A stretch of 64,000 nucleotides of DNA from Kibdelosporangium sp. MJ126-NF4 (lineage in GTDB: Bacteria; Actinomycetota; Actinomycetes; Mycobacteriales; Pseudonocardiaceae), in contig NZ_CDME01000008.1 in NCBI RefSeq assembly GCF_000826545.1, forward strand, positions 1,347,707 to 1,411,706, given 5' to 3'. The notes under the pieces were generated by a model. That model was not told the DNA's origin. It did no database searches and saw nothing but the letters and a program-made list of their open reading frames with translations. The position numbers and the translations under genes are program-made. Within the stretch, counting starts at the first letter, position 1. The number at the start of each line of letters is the position of its first letter. Positions 41,880 to 50,880 of this stretch are shown here, in pieces.

Positions 41880-43334
41880 ATGGATCGACGATCAGTGCTC
41901 AGACTGGGCGCGCTTGGCGGGGCGGCTGCCGCGGCGAACGTGCTGCCGTTCACCGCTTCAGCCGCGCCGGGGCGCGTGGCGGACCCGGCATCACTCCCGA
42001 CATATCTGACCGGTGTGCTGGCGCCGGTTCGTGACGAGACCGACGCGCAGAACCTTGTCGTGGAAGGAGCAATTCCCGCGGAGTTGGTGGGCCGGTACTT
42101 CCGCAACGGCCCCAATCCGCATCCGGGTGTCGACCCGGGAAACTGGTGGCGCGGGGACGGAATGGTGCACGGCCTACGGCTACGCCACGGACGCGCCGAG
42201 TGGTACCGCAACCGATGGGTACGCACATTGCATGGCCCACCGACGTTGCCCGACGGAACCCGCGACCTGCGCGTGGGACCAGCGAACACGAGCGTGAAAC
42301 ACCACGCGGGCAAGATCATGGCGCTGGTCGAGACCGCGTACCCCTACCAGCTCACGCCGGAACTGGACACCGTCGGCGTGCTGGACTTCGGCGGACAGTT
42401 ACGCACTGCTATGACCGCGCACCCGAAGGTCCACCCGCGAACCGGAGAGATGCATTTCTTCGGCTATGCGCAGAAACCGCCGTACGCCACCTACCATCGC
42501 CTGTCCCCGGCGGGAGAACTGATCCGCAGTGTGCCGATCGACCTGCCGGAAGCGATCATGATGCACGACTTCGCGATCACCGACCGGTACGTGATCTGGC
42601 TGGACCATCCGGTGGTGTGGGATGCGGCCTCCGCCGAGACGGGTTTCCCCAACTGGAGCGACCGGCACGAGCCGAGGATCGGGGTGATGCCACACAATGG
42701 CACGAGCGCCGACATTCGCTGGTTCACCGTGGGCCCGCGGTGGGCCTGGCACGTCGGCAACGCCTTCGAGGACCGGGCCGGTCGGATCGTGGTGGACGCG
42801 ATCAGCGGTGACGCGGCAGACTGGGCGGGGACGCAGAAGTTCTTCACCGGCGTAGCGGGTGGCCGTGCCCATGGTCACTTGTACCGGTGGACGTTGGACC
42901 CGGCGACCGGCCGCGTCAGCGAACATGACCTCGACGACGTGGCAACGGAATTCCCGAGTATCAATGACGATCGCCTGGGATTGGGACACAGGTACGTCTA
43001 CAGCCCGACCACTCCGTTGATGCCTACCAAGCACAACAGGATTGTCAAGCACGACACCAGGACTGGAGCGCGCGCAGCGCATTACCTCGGCGCGGACAGG
43101 GTTTCCGGTGAAGCCGTGTTCGTGCCCGCACGCGGTGGCAGGAGCGAGGACGACGGCTGGCTGATGGCCATCGTGCACGACCTCACGCGCAAAGCGGCCA
43201 GCCTGCTCATCCTGGACGCGACCGCTCCTGCCCGGCGTCCGGTGGCGACCGTCCACTTGCCGCGCGAGGTTCCATACGGCTTCCACGGCGAGTGGATTCC
43301 CGACAGTGAGCTCAAGCTCACTCCTGGAAATTGA
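41880..43334 (+). CDS. Carotenoid oxygenase family protein, Tat-exported
   Basis: With the start at ATG 41880, nine bases after GAGG, the product is 484 residues and begins with a twin-arginine signal (DRRSVLRLGALGGAAAAANV, cleavage near ASA-APG). The RPE65/carotenoid cleavage dioxygenase family is shown by GRYFRNGPNPHPGVDPGNWW, WWRGDGMVHGLRL, the iron-ligand histidines in MTAHPKVHP, MHDFAITDRYVIW and WHVGNAFED, and the final YGFHGEWIPD. These enzymes split a polyene or styrene-type double bond with O2. Tat export is unusual for a carotenoid enzyme and suggests an extracellular aromatic (lignostilbene-like) substrate. Convergent with the LAL regulator (17-base overlap). Confidence 0.87.
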   Translation: MDRRSVLRLGALGGAAAAANVLPFTASAAPGRVADPASLPTYLTGVLAPVRDETDAQNLVVEGAIPAELVGRYFRNGPNPHPGVDPGNWWRGDGMVHGLRLRHGRAEWYRNRWVRTLHGPPTLPDGTRDLRVGPANTSVKHHAGKIMALVETAYPYQLTPELDTVGVLDFGGQLRTAMTAHPKVHPRTGEMHFFGYAQKPPYATYHRLSPAGELIRSVPIDLPEAIMMHDFAITDRYVIWLDHPVVWDAASAETGFPNWSDRHEPRIGVMPHNGTSADIRWFTVGPRWAWHVGNAFEDRAGRIVVDAISGDAADWAGTQKFFTGVAGGRAHGHLYRWTLDPATGRVSEHDLDDVATEFPSINDDRLGLGHRYVYSPTTPLMPTKHNRIVKHDTRTGARAAHYLGADRVSGEAVFVPARGGRSEDDGWLMAIVHDLTRKAASLLILDATAPARRPVATVHLPREVPYGFHGEWIPDSELKLTPGN

Positions 43335-45990
43335 GGTCGCGCAGTTGCGAGCGGTTCGCGACGCCGAGCTTCCCGAACAGCTTGTGCAGGTGGTAGCCGA
43401 CAGTACGGTGGCTCACGAACAGTCGCAAGCCGATCTCCCGGTTGGTCAGTCCTTGACTGGCCAACCGGGCGACCTGCAACTCCTGCGGAGTGAGCTCGGT
43501 GATGCCTGGTGAACCGTGCCGTGCGCTGGACGCGCCAGCGGCGCGCAGTTGCGCCGAAGCAAGGTCAGTCCACTGTGGTGCGCCCAAGTCGAAGAACAGC
43601 TCGACGGCGAGCCGCAGGTGGCGAACCGCCTCGCGTTGTCTCCGATTGCGCCGCAACCACTCGCCGTGCAGGAGGGCCACCCGGGCTCGCTCAAACGGCA
43701 GGTCCTCGAGATGCGCTGCGGCCGCAGCGAAATGCTCCCCAGCGCACTCGTCTGTCACGAGCAATGCGCGAGCACGATGCAGGTGTGAACGCGCCCACGG
43801 CAGCGTGCTGCGTTCAGCCCATGGCGCAAAGGCAGCGAACACATCCGTGGCCTCGTCGACCCGTTCAGCCCGTGTCAAGGCCTCGACGAGGTCAGCGGTC
43901 GCGCGCCGCGCGGTCCACACGTGCGTACTGCCGGAATCAGGTTCGGACAACGCGGCCAGTCGATCGGCTGCTTGGCCGTGGTCACCACCAGCGAGGGCCC
44001 GCAACCCGAGCGCCCAGTTGAGTTCGGCGTTCGCCGCGTGATGACCCAGCACCGGACGCGTGTCCGAGTGATCGCCCCGCAGCGCTCCGAATCGGGCAAG
44101 CATCCCGGCCAGGTACGCCTCTGTCGTCCGCTGGCCGTTGTCCACGGCGAACCGCAGGCCCTCGCGGGCCGTTTCCTCCGCCTCCCGCCACCGGCCGAGT
44201 TGGTGGGCGAGATCGGCCAGCCACGGCGCGATCATGGTCAGGATCGTGAGCATTCCGGCGGATCGCAGCCGTTCGTGGACGACCTTGCCGAACTCGTCGG
44301 CGAGCCGCGGACGAGGCCCCAACCAGGTGATCACCAGCGGCCACAGCCATCGGTGCGCGTCATGCTCGCCGGACAAGGCGGAACCCGCTTCCAGGATCCG
44401 CCACGGCTCCACGTCGCTGGGAGCGAGCGTGCCATCGAGCGCTGATTCCAGCCACCGGCCGTGCTCGCGGAACCCCGCCCGTGCGATCCGCCGCGTCATT
44501 TCGATCGCGTCGTCGAACCGGCCCGAGTCGTAGGCTGCCGAAACAGCCATGAACAACAAGCCGACCACCTGCGTCAAGTCCTTCGCGAGCTCAGCGCCAC
44601 GGGACAATTGCGCGAAAGCAGTTGCCGGGTCGCCCTCAGCGAGCGCGATCAGGCCGCGGGACCGAGCAACCAGAACGCCTGCCGCGCCTGGCGGATTCGC
44701 CGGTGCCTCGGCCAGCAGCCGCCTACCCAGTTCGACCTGACCGGACTTCCACGCCGCGTGTGCGGCGCCGGCCAGCCGCACGGCACGCCCCTCCTCAGTC
44801 ACGCTCAACTGTGCCGCGCGGCGCAGTAACACTGCGGTGGTCGCTATGCCGCCACGGCTGTCCGCCGTCGCGCCGGCGGCCTCCAGCGCTTTCGCCAGTG
44901 CTTCGTCCTTTCCGGACTCAGCGGACGCGCGGTGCCACGTCGCCCGTTCCCACTCGCCCTCGGACTCCAGCACCGCCGCGATCGTGCGGTGCACGGCGGC
45001 CCGGAACTGCCACGGAGCTGAGGTGTAGGCGGCGGAACGGAGCAGCGGATGGCGGAAACGCAGCCGCCCACAGGACTCCTCGACCAGGCCCGCCGCCTCT
45101 GCCAGCGCTGACGCGGGCAGGCCGAGTAGCGCCCCCGCCGCCAGGACCGCCGCTGGCGAACCGGATTCCTCGGCTGCCACCACGACCAACAGATCACGGC
45201 ATTCGCCGGAGAGCCGGGAGAGTTGGCCGGTGTACCAAGTACGCAGCCGATCACCAAGCGGAACCGTGCCCCGCGCCAGAACCTCGTCAATCACCGCGTG
45301 GCGCGATCGGGCACGCGCGAGTTCGACCAACGCGAGCGGATTGCCGCCAGTTGCGGCGATCACAGCGGCACACTCCGCCGACGGCGGTGCCCAACCCCAA
45401 TCGGCCAGCAGCCTCGCCGCCGAGTCCGGCTCAAGCCCGTCGAGCCGAATCTCCGGCAAGCCCGTGCGGTCCAACGCGTGCCGGTCCGTCGAACGCACTC
45501 CGAACAGCACCGCCACCGGGGTATCGGAGACCCGGCGGGCGGCGAATGTGAACGCTCCCGACGACGCGCGATCCAGCCACTGGGCATCGTCGACCACGAG
45601 CAGCACAGGCCGCTCACTCGCCGCAGCATTGAGCAACGCCAATGTCCCGGCCGATACCAGGTAGTCCGACGCGGGCCCGATCGACTCACCCAACGCGCCA
45701 CGCATGGCCTCCGCCTGAACAGCCGGCAACGCTCCCAGACGCGAAGCGATCGGGCGCAATGCTTGGTGTAGACCGGCGAACGCGATCTCCACTTCGGACT
45801 CGACGCCGGCACACGTCAACACGGTGAAATCAGAGACGTCATCGGCGACCTGCGTCAGCAGCGCGCTCTTCCCCGTACCGGCCTCCCCACACACCACCAG
45901 CGAGCCGCCCCGGGCGCGGCGTACCTGGTCGAACAGGTCCCGGATAGCGCTCGACTGCGCATCGCGTCCGTGGAGCATACGTCCGAGCAT
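43318..45990 (-). CDS. LAL-type LuxR-family regulator with AAA ATPase domain
   Basis: The 890-residue protein has an N-terminal AAA/NTPase (Walker A VVCGEAGTGKSALL at about residue 33-46, Walker B VLLVVDDAQWLDRAS), a long helical TPR-like middle, and a C-terminal LuxR helix-turn-helix (ELTPQELQVARLASQGLTNR, EIGLRLFVSHRTVGYHLHKL). This is the LAL class (large ATP-binding regulators of the LuxR family), which activates secondary metabolism or sugar genes. Start is 45990 or 45978 (MLHGRDAQ), and neither has a good ribosome site. It lies convergent to the carotenoid oxygenase, so its target is not evident from position. Confidence 0.9.
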   Translation of the reverse strand: MLGRMLHGRDAQSSAIRDLFDQVRRARGGSLVVCGEAGTGKSALLTQVADDVSDFTVLTCAGVESEVEIAFAGLHQALRPIASRLGALPAVQAEAMRGALGESIGPASDYLVSAGTLALLNAAASERPVLLVVDDAQWLDRASSGAFTFAARRVSDTPVAVLFGVRSTDRHALDRTGLPEIRLDGLEPDSAARLLADWGWAPPSAECAAVIAATGGNPLALVELARARSRHAVIDEVLARGTVPLGDRLRTWYTGQLSRLSGECRDLLVVVAAEESGSPAAVLAAGALLGLPASALAEAAGLVEESCGRLRFRHPLLRSAAYTSAPWQFRAAVHRTIAAVLESEGEWERATWHRASAESGKDEALAKALEAAGATADSRGGIATTAVLLRRAAQLSVTEEGRAVRLAGAAHAAWKSGQVELGRRLLAEAPANPPGAAGVLVARSRGLIALAEGDPATAFAQLSRGAELAKDLTQVVGLLFMAVSAAYDSGRFDDAIEMTRRIARAGFREHGRWLESALDGTLAPSDVEPWRILEAGSALSGEHDAHRWLWPLVITWLGPRPRLADEFGKVVHERLRSAGMLTILTMIAPWLADLAHQLGRWREAEETAREGLRFAVDNGQRTTEAYLAGMLARFGALRGDHSDTRPVLGHHAANAELNWALGLRALAGGDHGQAADRLAALSEPDSGSTHVWTARRATADLVEALTRAERVDEATDVFAAFAPWAERSTLPWARSHLHRARALLVTDECAGEHFAAAAAHLEDLPFERARVALLHGEWLRRNRRQREAVRHLRLAVELFFDLGAPQWTDLASAQLRAAGASSARHGSPGITELTPQELQVARLASQGLTNREIGLRLFVSHRTVGYHLHKLFGKLGVANRSQLRDLNFQE

Positions 45991-46203
45991 AAGACACCGC
46001 AGCTGAGAGTTCTTTGAGACGAAATCTCCAGCAAATGTTCTGCGGGGTGGCGGCGAATCTGGGTGGGACTTTCGTGTGGAATGCGACCTTCTGGCCGTGG
46101 CGCCGTGAGTTCGGGCTGTGGTCCGGAATTTGTCAGCGTGCGTCGCCTTGGAGTTCTTAACAAGTTGATCGAACAGCTCGCCGCGAGAGGCAGTGGCAGG
46201 GAT

Positions 46204-47412
46204 TCACACCAGGACGCCGGACTGCACGACGTGGCGGATTCGTGCCGGGTCTGCGAGTGCTGCGATGTCGATCAGTGGGTCACCGTCCACGATCACCAGG
46301 TCGGCCATCGCTCCTGTGCGCAGAGTGCCGATTTCGCCGGACATGCCCAGCAGGTCGGCCGCGGCGCTGGTCGCCGAGCGGATGACGTCGAGCGGCTGCT
46401 GGACCTCGGCGCGGATGCGGAACTCCTCGTTCTGGTGGCGGTGCATGCCGCCGAGCAGGTCGGTGCCGTAGACGATCCGCACACCTGCCCGGTGTGCGCG
46501 TTCCAACGCGGTAAGTCCGGCATCCAGCACTTCGTCGACCTTGCGCCAACTGTCCTCCGGCAGCCCGAACTCGCGGCCTTCCTTCTTCAGCGCCCAGTAG
46601 GTGACCAAGGTCGGTACGAGGAACGCGTCGTGCTTCCGCAGTTCATCTACAGCGGACTCGTCGATGAGGTTGCCGTGTTCGATCGATCGGACTCCTGCTT
46701 GCAGGGCGCGGCTGACGGAGCGTGCGGTGTAGGCGTGCGCGGCGACGTAACGGTTGGCGGCGGCGGCTTCTTCGACGATGGCACGCAGTTCGTCCATTGA
46801 GTACTGGGTGGAGTCGATGCGGTCGGTCGGTGATGCGACACCGCCGCCAGCCATCACCTTGATGTGGTGCGCGCCCTTGCGTAGTTCGTCGCGCGCGGCA
46901 GCGCGTACCGCGTCGACACCGTCGGCGACGCGTCCGAGCCCGGCGCAGCACTGGTGCCCGTCGTGTACCCGGGTGCCACGTGGCCGACCGTCGCCGTGTC
47001 CGCCGGTCTGGCTCAACGCCTTGCCGCAGAACATCAGCCGTGGACCACGGATGAGTCCTTCGGCCTGGGCGTCGGCGAGGCCGAAGTCGGCGCCCGATGC
47101 GTCGCGGACAGTGGTGAATCCCCGGTCGAGCATCTGTCCCATGATCCGGGCGGCGTGCGCGGTGACGTAGGACGGCGACCAGGACGGCAAGGCACTGAGA
47201 TCAGCGGTTGCGGCGGTGACGTGCACGTGGGCGTCGATGAGTCCGGGTAGGACTGTCGCGCCGGACAGGTCGACGACCTGCGCGCCGTCCGGTGCGTTGA
47301 GTCCGGGGCCGGTGTCGGCGATCCGCCCGTCCACACACAGCAGATCCCCTTCGGCGTACTCGCCGGATTCGACGTCGAGCAGCTTGCCGGAACGCAACAA
47401 CAGGGCGGTCAT
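46204..47412 (-). CDS. Metal-dependent amidohydrolase (imidazolonepropionase/prolidase-like)
   Basis: The 402-residue protein belongs to the amidohydrolase superfamily. LPGLIDAHVHV provides the HxH metal pair, HHIKVMAGGGVASPTDRID provides the bridging Lys, AAHAYTARSVSRAL and SIEHGNLIDE provide two more histidines, and VYGTDLLGG provides the catalytic Asp. The end (MADLVIVDGDPLIDIAALA) closes the beta-sandwich. It resembles the branch that includes Xaa-Pro/Xaa-Arg dipeptidases and carboxypeptidases. The substrate is unresolved. Its start overlaps the stop of the upstream MFS gene as ATGA, so uptake and hydrolysis are coupled. Confidence 0.88.
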   Translation of the reverse strand: MTALLLRSGKLLDVESGEYAEGDLLCVDGRIADTGPGLNAPDGAQVVDLSGATVLPGLIDAHVHVTAATADLSALPSWSPSYVTAHAARIMGQMLDRGFTTVRDASGADFGLADAQAEGLIRGPRLMFCGKALSQTGGHGDGRPRGTRVHDGHQCCAGLGRVADGVDAVRAAARDELRKGAHHIKVMAGGGVASPTDRIDSTQYSMDELRAIVEEAAAANRYVAAHAYTARSVSRALQAGVRSIEHGNLIDESAVDELRKHDAFLVPTLVTYWALKKEGREFGLPEDSWRKVDEVLDAGLTALERAHRAGVRIVYGTDLLGGMHRHQNEEFRIRAEVQQPLDVIRSATSAAADLLGMSGEIGTLRTGAMADLVIVDGDPLIDIAALADPARIRHVVQSGVLV

Positions 47413-48794
47413 CGTGCGGGTTCCTCACTGTGCGTGGCACCAGGTTCGGTCAGGTCCTCCAGTGAACGGCCTGCAGTGGACAGTCCGAACAACAGTGTGC
47501 AGACGACACCGGCCGCGAGCACCACGGTGGTCATTCCGAACACGCCCGCGAATCCGAGCGTCGCGGCCCACACACCGATCACCGTGGGGGCGGTGATGCT
47601 GCCGATCCGGCCGAAAGCGCTGGACAGGCCGGTTCCCGAGGCGCGGATCCAGGTCGGGAAGACCTCGGGGGTGTAGGAGTACACCGCCGCGTAGGTGCCG
47701 TTGAGGAAGAACGACAGCACGGCCGCCGCAGTCGTGATCAACGCGGGATCCGTCATCTGCGACATCCAGTACGCACTGGCCGCAGCCCCGGCGAGGTACA
47801 GCGCGATGGTGTTCTTGCGGTCCAGGAACTCGCCGAGCCACGCGGCCGAGAAGTATCCGGGCACCTGTGCCAGGTAGATGATGATCGAGAACTCGAAGCT
47901 CTTGGTGACCGTGATGCCCCGCTGCACGAGCAGTGTCGGGATCCAGGTGAAGAACCCGTAGTACGAGAACGTGATCACGAACCAGATCAGCCAGGTGATG
48001 GCGGTACGGCGTCGCATCCCGGCGCCCCACAGGAACTTCAGCGCCGACACCAAGCCGATCTTCCGTGCCTCGGCCGGTTTCCGCACGGTTGTCTCGGGCA
48101 CTGGTGGAAGCTCGGCCCCGGTGGCGGCCCGGACCTTGCGCTCCATGTCCAGCACGATCTTCTCTGCTTCGGCACTCCGGCCGGCTGCCAGTAGGTAGCG
48201 CGGTGATTCCGGGAGCGCACGCCGCCACCACAGCAACATCACGATAGGCACAGCGGTGATCACCTGTGCCCAGCGCCAGCCTTCGGGCAGCGGCTGGACC
48301 ACGAACCGGCCGAGCAACGCGGCGGCGACGAACCCGAAGGAGAAGAAACCGGCGAGCGCCCCGACGAACCAGCCGCGCCGGGCGGCCGGTACGAACTCGG
48401 CGAGGAACGGCGCGATGATCGCGCTTTCGGCGCCGGTGCCGAACCCGGCGAACACCCGTGCGACCAGGAAGATCTCGAAGTTCGGGGCGACCGCGGCGAC
48501 CACGGAGAAGGCCGCGTAGACCGCCAGCGCCCACATCATCACCTTACGGCGGCCGATGCGGTCACCGAGCAGCCCGGCGCAGGTGGCGCCGAAGAGGAAG
48601 CCGAACGGGGCGGCTGACCCGACCAGGCCGAGTTGTGCGTTGGTCAGTCCCCATGCGTCCTGGACGCTCGGCATGAGGAAGGCCACCACGGCCGCGTCCA
48701 TGCCGTCGAAGGTGTAGCCGAGCCCGCCGAGCAGCAGTAACAGGTAGTGCGGGCGGCTCAGCGGGAGCCGGTCCAACCGGGCGAGCAGGTTCAC
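47409..48794 (-). CDS. MFS transporter (sugar/aromatic-acid-type)
   Basis: The 461-residue protein starts at GTG 48794, five bases after AGGAGG. A much longer upstream frame would have no ribosome site. Twelve membrane segments are evident. Motif A is LLGDRIGRRKVMMWALAVYA and the start GGLGYTFDGMDAAVVAFLMP has the D-R/aromatic acid:H+ symporter style (DGMD). The central loop between TM6 and TM7 contains LLAAGRSAEAEKIVLDMERK. It is probably an importer feeding the amidohydrolase whose start overlaps its stop. The divergent RpiR gene is the likely regulator. Confidence 0.88.
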   Translation of the reverse strand: MNLLARLDRLPLSRPHYLLLLLGGLGYTFDGMDAAVVAFLMPSVQDAWGLTNAQLGLVGSAAPFGFLFGATCAGLLGDRIGRRKVMMWALAVYAAFSVVAAVAPNFEIFLVARVFAGFGTGAESAIIAPFLAEFVPAARRGWFVGALAGFFSFGFVAAALLGRFVVQPLPEGWRWAQVITAVPIVMLLWWRRALPESPRYLLAAGRSAEAEKIVLDMERKVRAATGAELPPVPETTVRKPAEARKIGLVSALKFLWGAGMRRRTAITWLIWFVITFSYYGFFTWIPTLLVQRGITVTKSFEFSIIIYLAQVPGYFSAAWLGEFLDRKNTIALYLAGAAASAYWMSQMTDPALITTAAAVLSFFLNGTYAAVYSYTPEVFPTWIRASGTGLSSAFGRIGSITAPTVIGVWAATLGFAGVFGMTTVVLAAGVVCTLLFGLSTAGRSLEDLTEPGATHSEEPAR

Positions 48795-48926
48795 GGGCGC
48801 CTCCTGCACAGTTCCAGCACCGGACTCGACTGGGCCGCAACATATACTGCAGAAACATAGAACTGCAACTACTCTTGCGAAAGCCGCCGGTCGCGGTGAC
48901 GCCAGACGAGCGGAGGAAGCAACGTC

Positions 48927-49805
48927 ATGACCGGCCGTACCGTCGGAGAAGTCGACGGTTTCGAGATCTGGTTGCGCGGTCGCGTACCCGAGCGTGGGCT
49001 CAGTGCGAAGGGGACCGCCGTGCTCGAGGTCCTGCTCTCGCATCCACGCCGGGCGTCCTTCAGTTCCGCCGCAGAGGCCGCCGAACTGGCTGGGGTCAAC
49101 GTCGCGACGGTGAGCAGGACTGCGCAGGCCCTCGGTTTCGGTGGGTGGTCGCAACTGCGACAGCAACTGCGGACTCACGTGCTCACGGCGCTCAGCGCGC
49201 CCGAAGTCGCCCCCACGCAGCACATCGAGGGCGAACAGGGCGCCGCGTCGTTGCGTCGCGACCTCGAATCACTGGCCATGCTCACCCGGCAACTGGACGA
49301 GCGGCAGATCCGAGCGACGGCCGAGGCGATCGCGCAGGCACGGAAGGTGCTGATCGTCGCTCACGGCAGTTATGTCTCGGTCGGCTCCGCGCTGGGCCAC
49401 AACGTCCGGCTGGCCGGGTACGACGCGACCGTGGTCCACGACCCCGACCTGGCCAACGCGGTGTCCCGGATCGAGCCGGGCGACGTCCTGATAGCGATCA
49501 GCTTCTGGCGCCTGTACAAGAACACCGTGACCGCTGCCGAGGAGGCGCACCGTCTCGGCGCTCGAGTTTTCGTGCTCTCCGACGCGGCCAGTCCGGCATT
49601 GGCCGCCGTGGCGGAACAGGTCCTGGTGGTCCCCGCCGAAGGTGTCGCGTTCTTCCCGTCGCTCACGTCGGGTCTTGCCGTCGCGCAGGCCATCGTCGCC
49701 CAGTTGTCCACCGTGAACCCAGTGCGGACCCGCCGGTCCATCGAAGCCGCCGAATCCCAATGGTCCCATTTCGGACTGATGCACCGCCAACGCCGGCGCG
49801 GGTGA
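48927..49805 (+). CDS. MurR/RpiR-family regulator (HTH plus SIS domain)
   Basis: The 292-residue protein has an N-terminal RpiR helix-turn-helix (SAAEAAELAGVNVATVSRTA, QALGFGGWSQLRQQLRT) and a SIS sugar-phosphate-binding domain (VLIVAHGSYVSVGSALGHNV, GDVLIAISFWRLYKNTVTAA, GARVFVLSDAASPALAA). These regulators sense phosphosugars or similar ligands. A GGAGGAA site lies upstream of the ATG. It is divergent from the MFS/amidohydrolase pair, with starts 132 bases apart, so it probably represses or activates that pair. Short ACTGCA repeats near 48846 and 48862 in the gap could be its site. Confidence 0.88.
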   Translation: MTGRTVGEVDGFEIWLRGRVPERGLSAKGTAVLEVLLSHPRRASFSSAAEAAELAGVNVATVSRTAQALGFGGWSQLRQQLRTHVLTALSAPEVAPTQHIEGEQGAASLRRDLESLAMLTRQLDERQIRATAEAIAQARKVLIVAHGSYVSVGSALGHNVRLAGYDATVVHDPDLANAVSRIEPGDVLIAISFWRLYKNTVTAAEEAHRLGARVFVLSDAASPALAAVAEQVLVVPAEGVAFFPSLTSGLAVAQAIVAQLSTVNPVRTRRSIEAAESQWSHFGLMHRQRRRG

Positions 49806-49885
49806 GCTTGTGGGGTGTCGAAAGGTGCGCGGGTCATGCTGCTGTGGGGCGCGGCCAACCAGCGGCACAAGTGAATGTGGCGACG

Positions 49886-49924
49886 GACGCGGCCCGGTCT
49901 CCGCTTAGGGTGCCGGGCCGCGTC
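49886..49924. terminator. Bidirectional hairpin between convergent genes
   Basis: GACGCGGCCCGG (49886-49897) and CCGGGCCGCGTC (49913-49924) pair perfectly over 12 bases around a 15-base loop, between the RpiR stop (49805) and the S74-fragment stop (49952). Confidence 0.7.
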
Positions 49925-49951
49925 ACGGATCGGTGAGAGTTCGCAGGTCGG

Positions 49952-50287
49952 CTAGTCGGTGGGTGGTGACAGGTTCGCCAACTGGGCGCGGAGGATCGCG
50001 ATCTCCTGTTGGAGTTCTGTGACCTGGTGGTGTAGCGCCTGGATCGCCACGACCGCGACTCCGTTCGCGTCGACCATGTTGATGGTGGTGTGGGTGTCTC
50101 CCAGCCCGAAGGCGGCTTGCCAGTCCTGCGCCATGGGGCCGAGATGGCGCACGTGTTCGGGTTCCCAGCGGTAACGCCAGGTGCTCACCGGCAGCGCGGC
50201 CAGTGCGTCCAACAGAGCGAACCCGTTCACCGGTAGCGCGGCTGGCACCGACACGGTGTCGTCCTGAGCGGGCTGATGCACCGTCAT
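49952..50287 (-). CDS. S74 chaperone domain, C-terminal half (separate gene)
   Basis: The 111-residue product begins MTVHQPAQDDTVSVPAALP. It then carries the later blocks of the peptidase S74/endosialidase intramolecular chaperone domain: LLDALAALPVSTWRYRWEPE, HVRHLGPMAQDWQAAFGLGD (the G-x-x-AQD signature) and VDANGVAVVAIQALHHQV, ending in a coiled coil (ELQQEIAILRAQLANL). The start of that domain (SDRRLKADI) lies at the end of the previous gene instead. The two genes overlap as ATGA. In phage tail fibres this domain trimerises and is autocleaved. No phage genes are nearby. Presumably the two chains assemble together. Confidence 0.75.
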   Translation of the reverse strand: MTVHQPAQDDTVSVPAALPVNGFALLDALAALPVSTWRYRWEPEHVRHLGPMAQDWQAAFGLGDTHTTINMVDANGVAVVAIQALHHQVTELQQEIAILRAQLANLSPPTD

Positions 50288-50652
50288 CGACTCCAGTCCA
50301 CCGCGACGATGTCGGCCTTCAGTCGCCGATCCGACAGGGGGACGTGAGCGGGGACTACGCCGATGGCGGCGGCAGGGACGATGGCGCCGACGCTCAAGCC
50401 GTGGCGGGTCTCGGGTGGCGGCCCGGCGGTGTACTGGGCCACGGGTGTGCCCGATTCGTCCACCACCAGCAACGTCTCGGGAACTCCCGGTGCCCCGGTC
50501 AGGATCAGTCGAGGCGGACTTTCCGGACCGTCGGCGTAGACCACCGACAGCATCCCTGCCGTGGTCGGCTCGGCGCTGACCTCCTCGACCTCGCCCGACT
50601 CCTCGTCGATCTGTACATCCGAACCGTCCGACACCGAGTCCTGATCCGCCAT
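50284..50652 (-). CDS. Small protein ending in the S74 domain start motif
   Basis: The 122-residue product starts at ATG 50652, eight bases after GAGGAG (the in-frame GTG at 50661 overlaps that site and is rejected). It has an acidic N-terminus (DGSDVQIDEESGEVEEVSAE), then a beta-rich region (LLVVDESGTPVAQYTAG, LSVGAIVPAAAIGVV). It ends with HVPLSDRRLKADIVAVDWSR, the SDxRLKxDI motif that opens S74 domains in tail fibres. Its stop overlaps the start of the next gene, which encodes the rest of the domain. It has no signal peptide. Function is unknown. It is probably a partner of the downstream product. Confidence 0.7.
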   Translation of the reverse strand: MADQDSVSDGSDVQIDEESGEVEEVSAEPTTAGMLSVVYADGPESPPRLILTGAPGVPETLLVVDESGTPVAQYTAGPPPETRHGLSVGAIVPAAAIGVVPAHVPLSDRRLKADIVAVDWSR

Positions 50653-50880
50653 GACTGGCACTCCTCAGATAGGGGACACCAGTCTTCCGACACCCACCCG
50701 AACCCGCCACAGACGCAAAGCGACTACACCCAAACGGGTTCAGCGCTGAGGGCGGACCCGCTCGACCATCCGCTCATCGGCTACTTGAGCGCGTGTTCGC
50801 GGTGTCGACCTGCTCGCCTGGGCCCAGCGGAAGCCGATGAGAAAAGCCAACTCGAACGAGACCCGCATCAGCCGAGACCG

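Noticed and set aside
48846..48868. ACTGCA direct repeats in the RpiR/MFS gap as a definite operator
   Set aside because: Too short and not symmetric. Kept only as a remark in the regulator entry.
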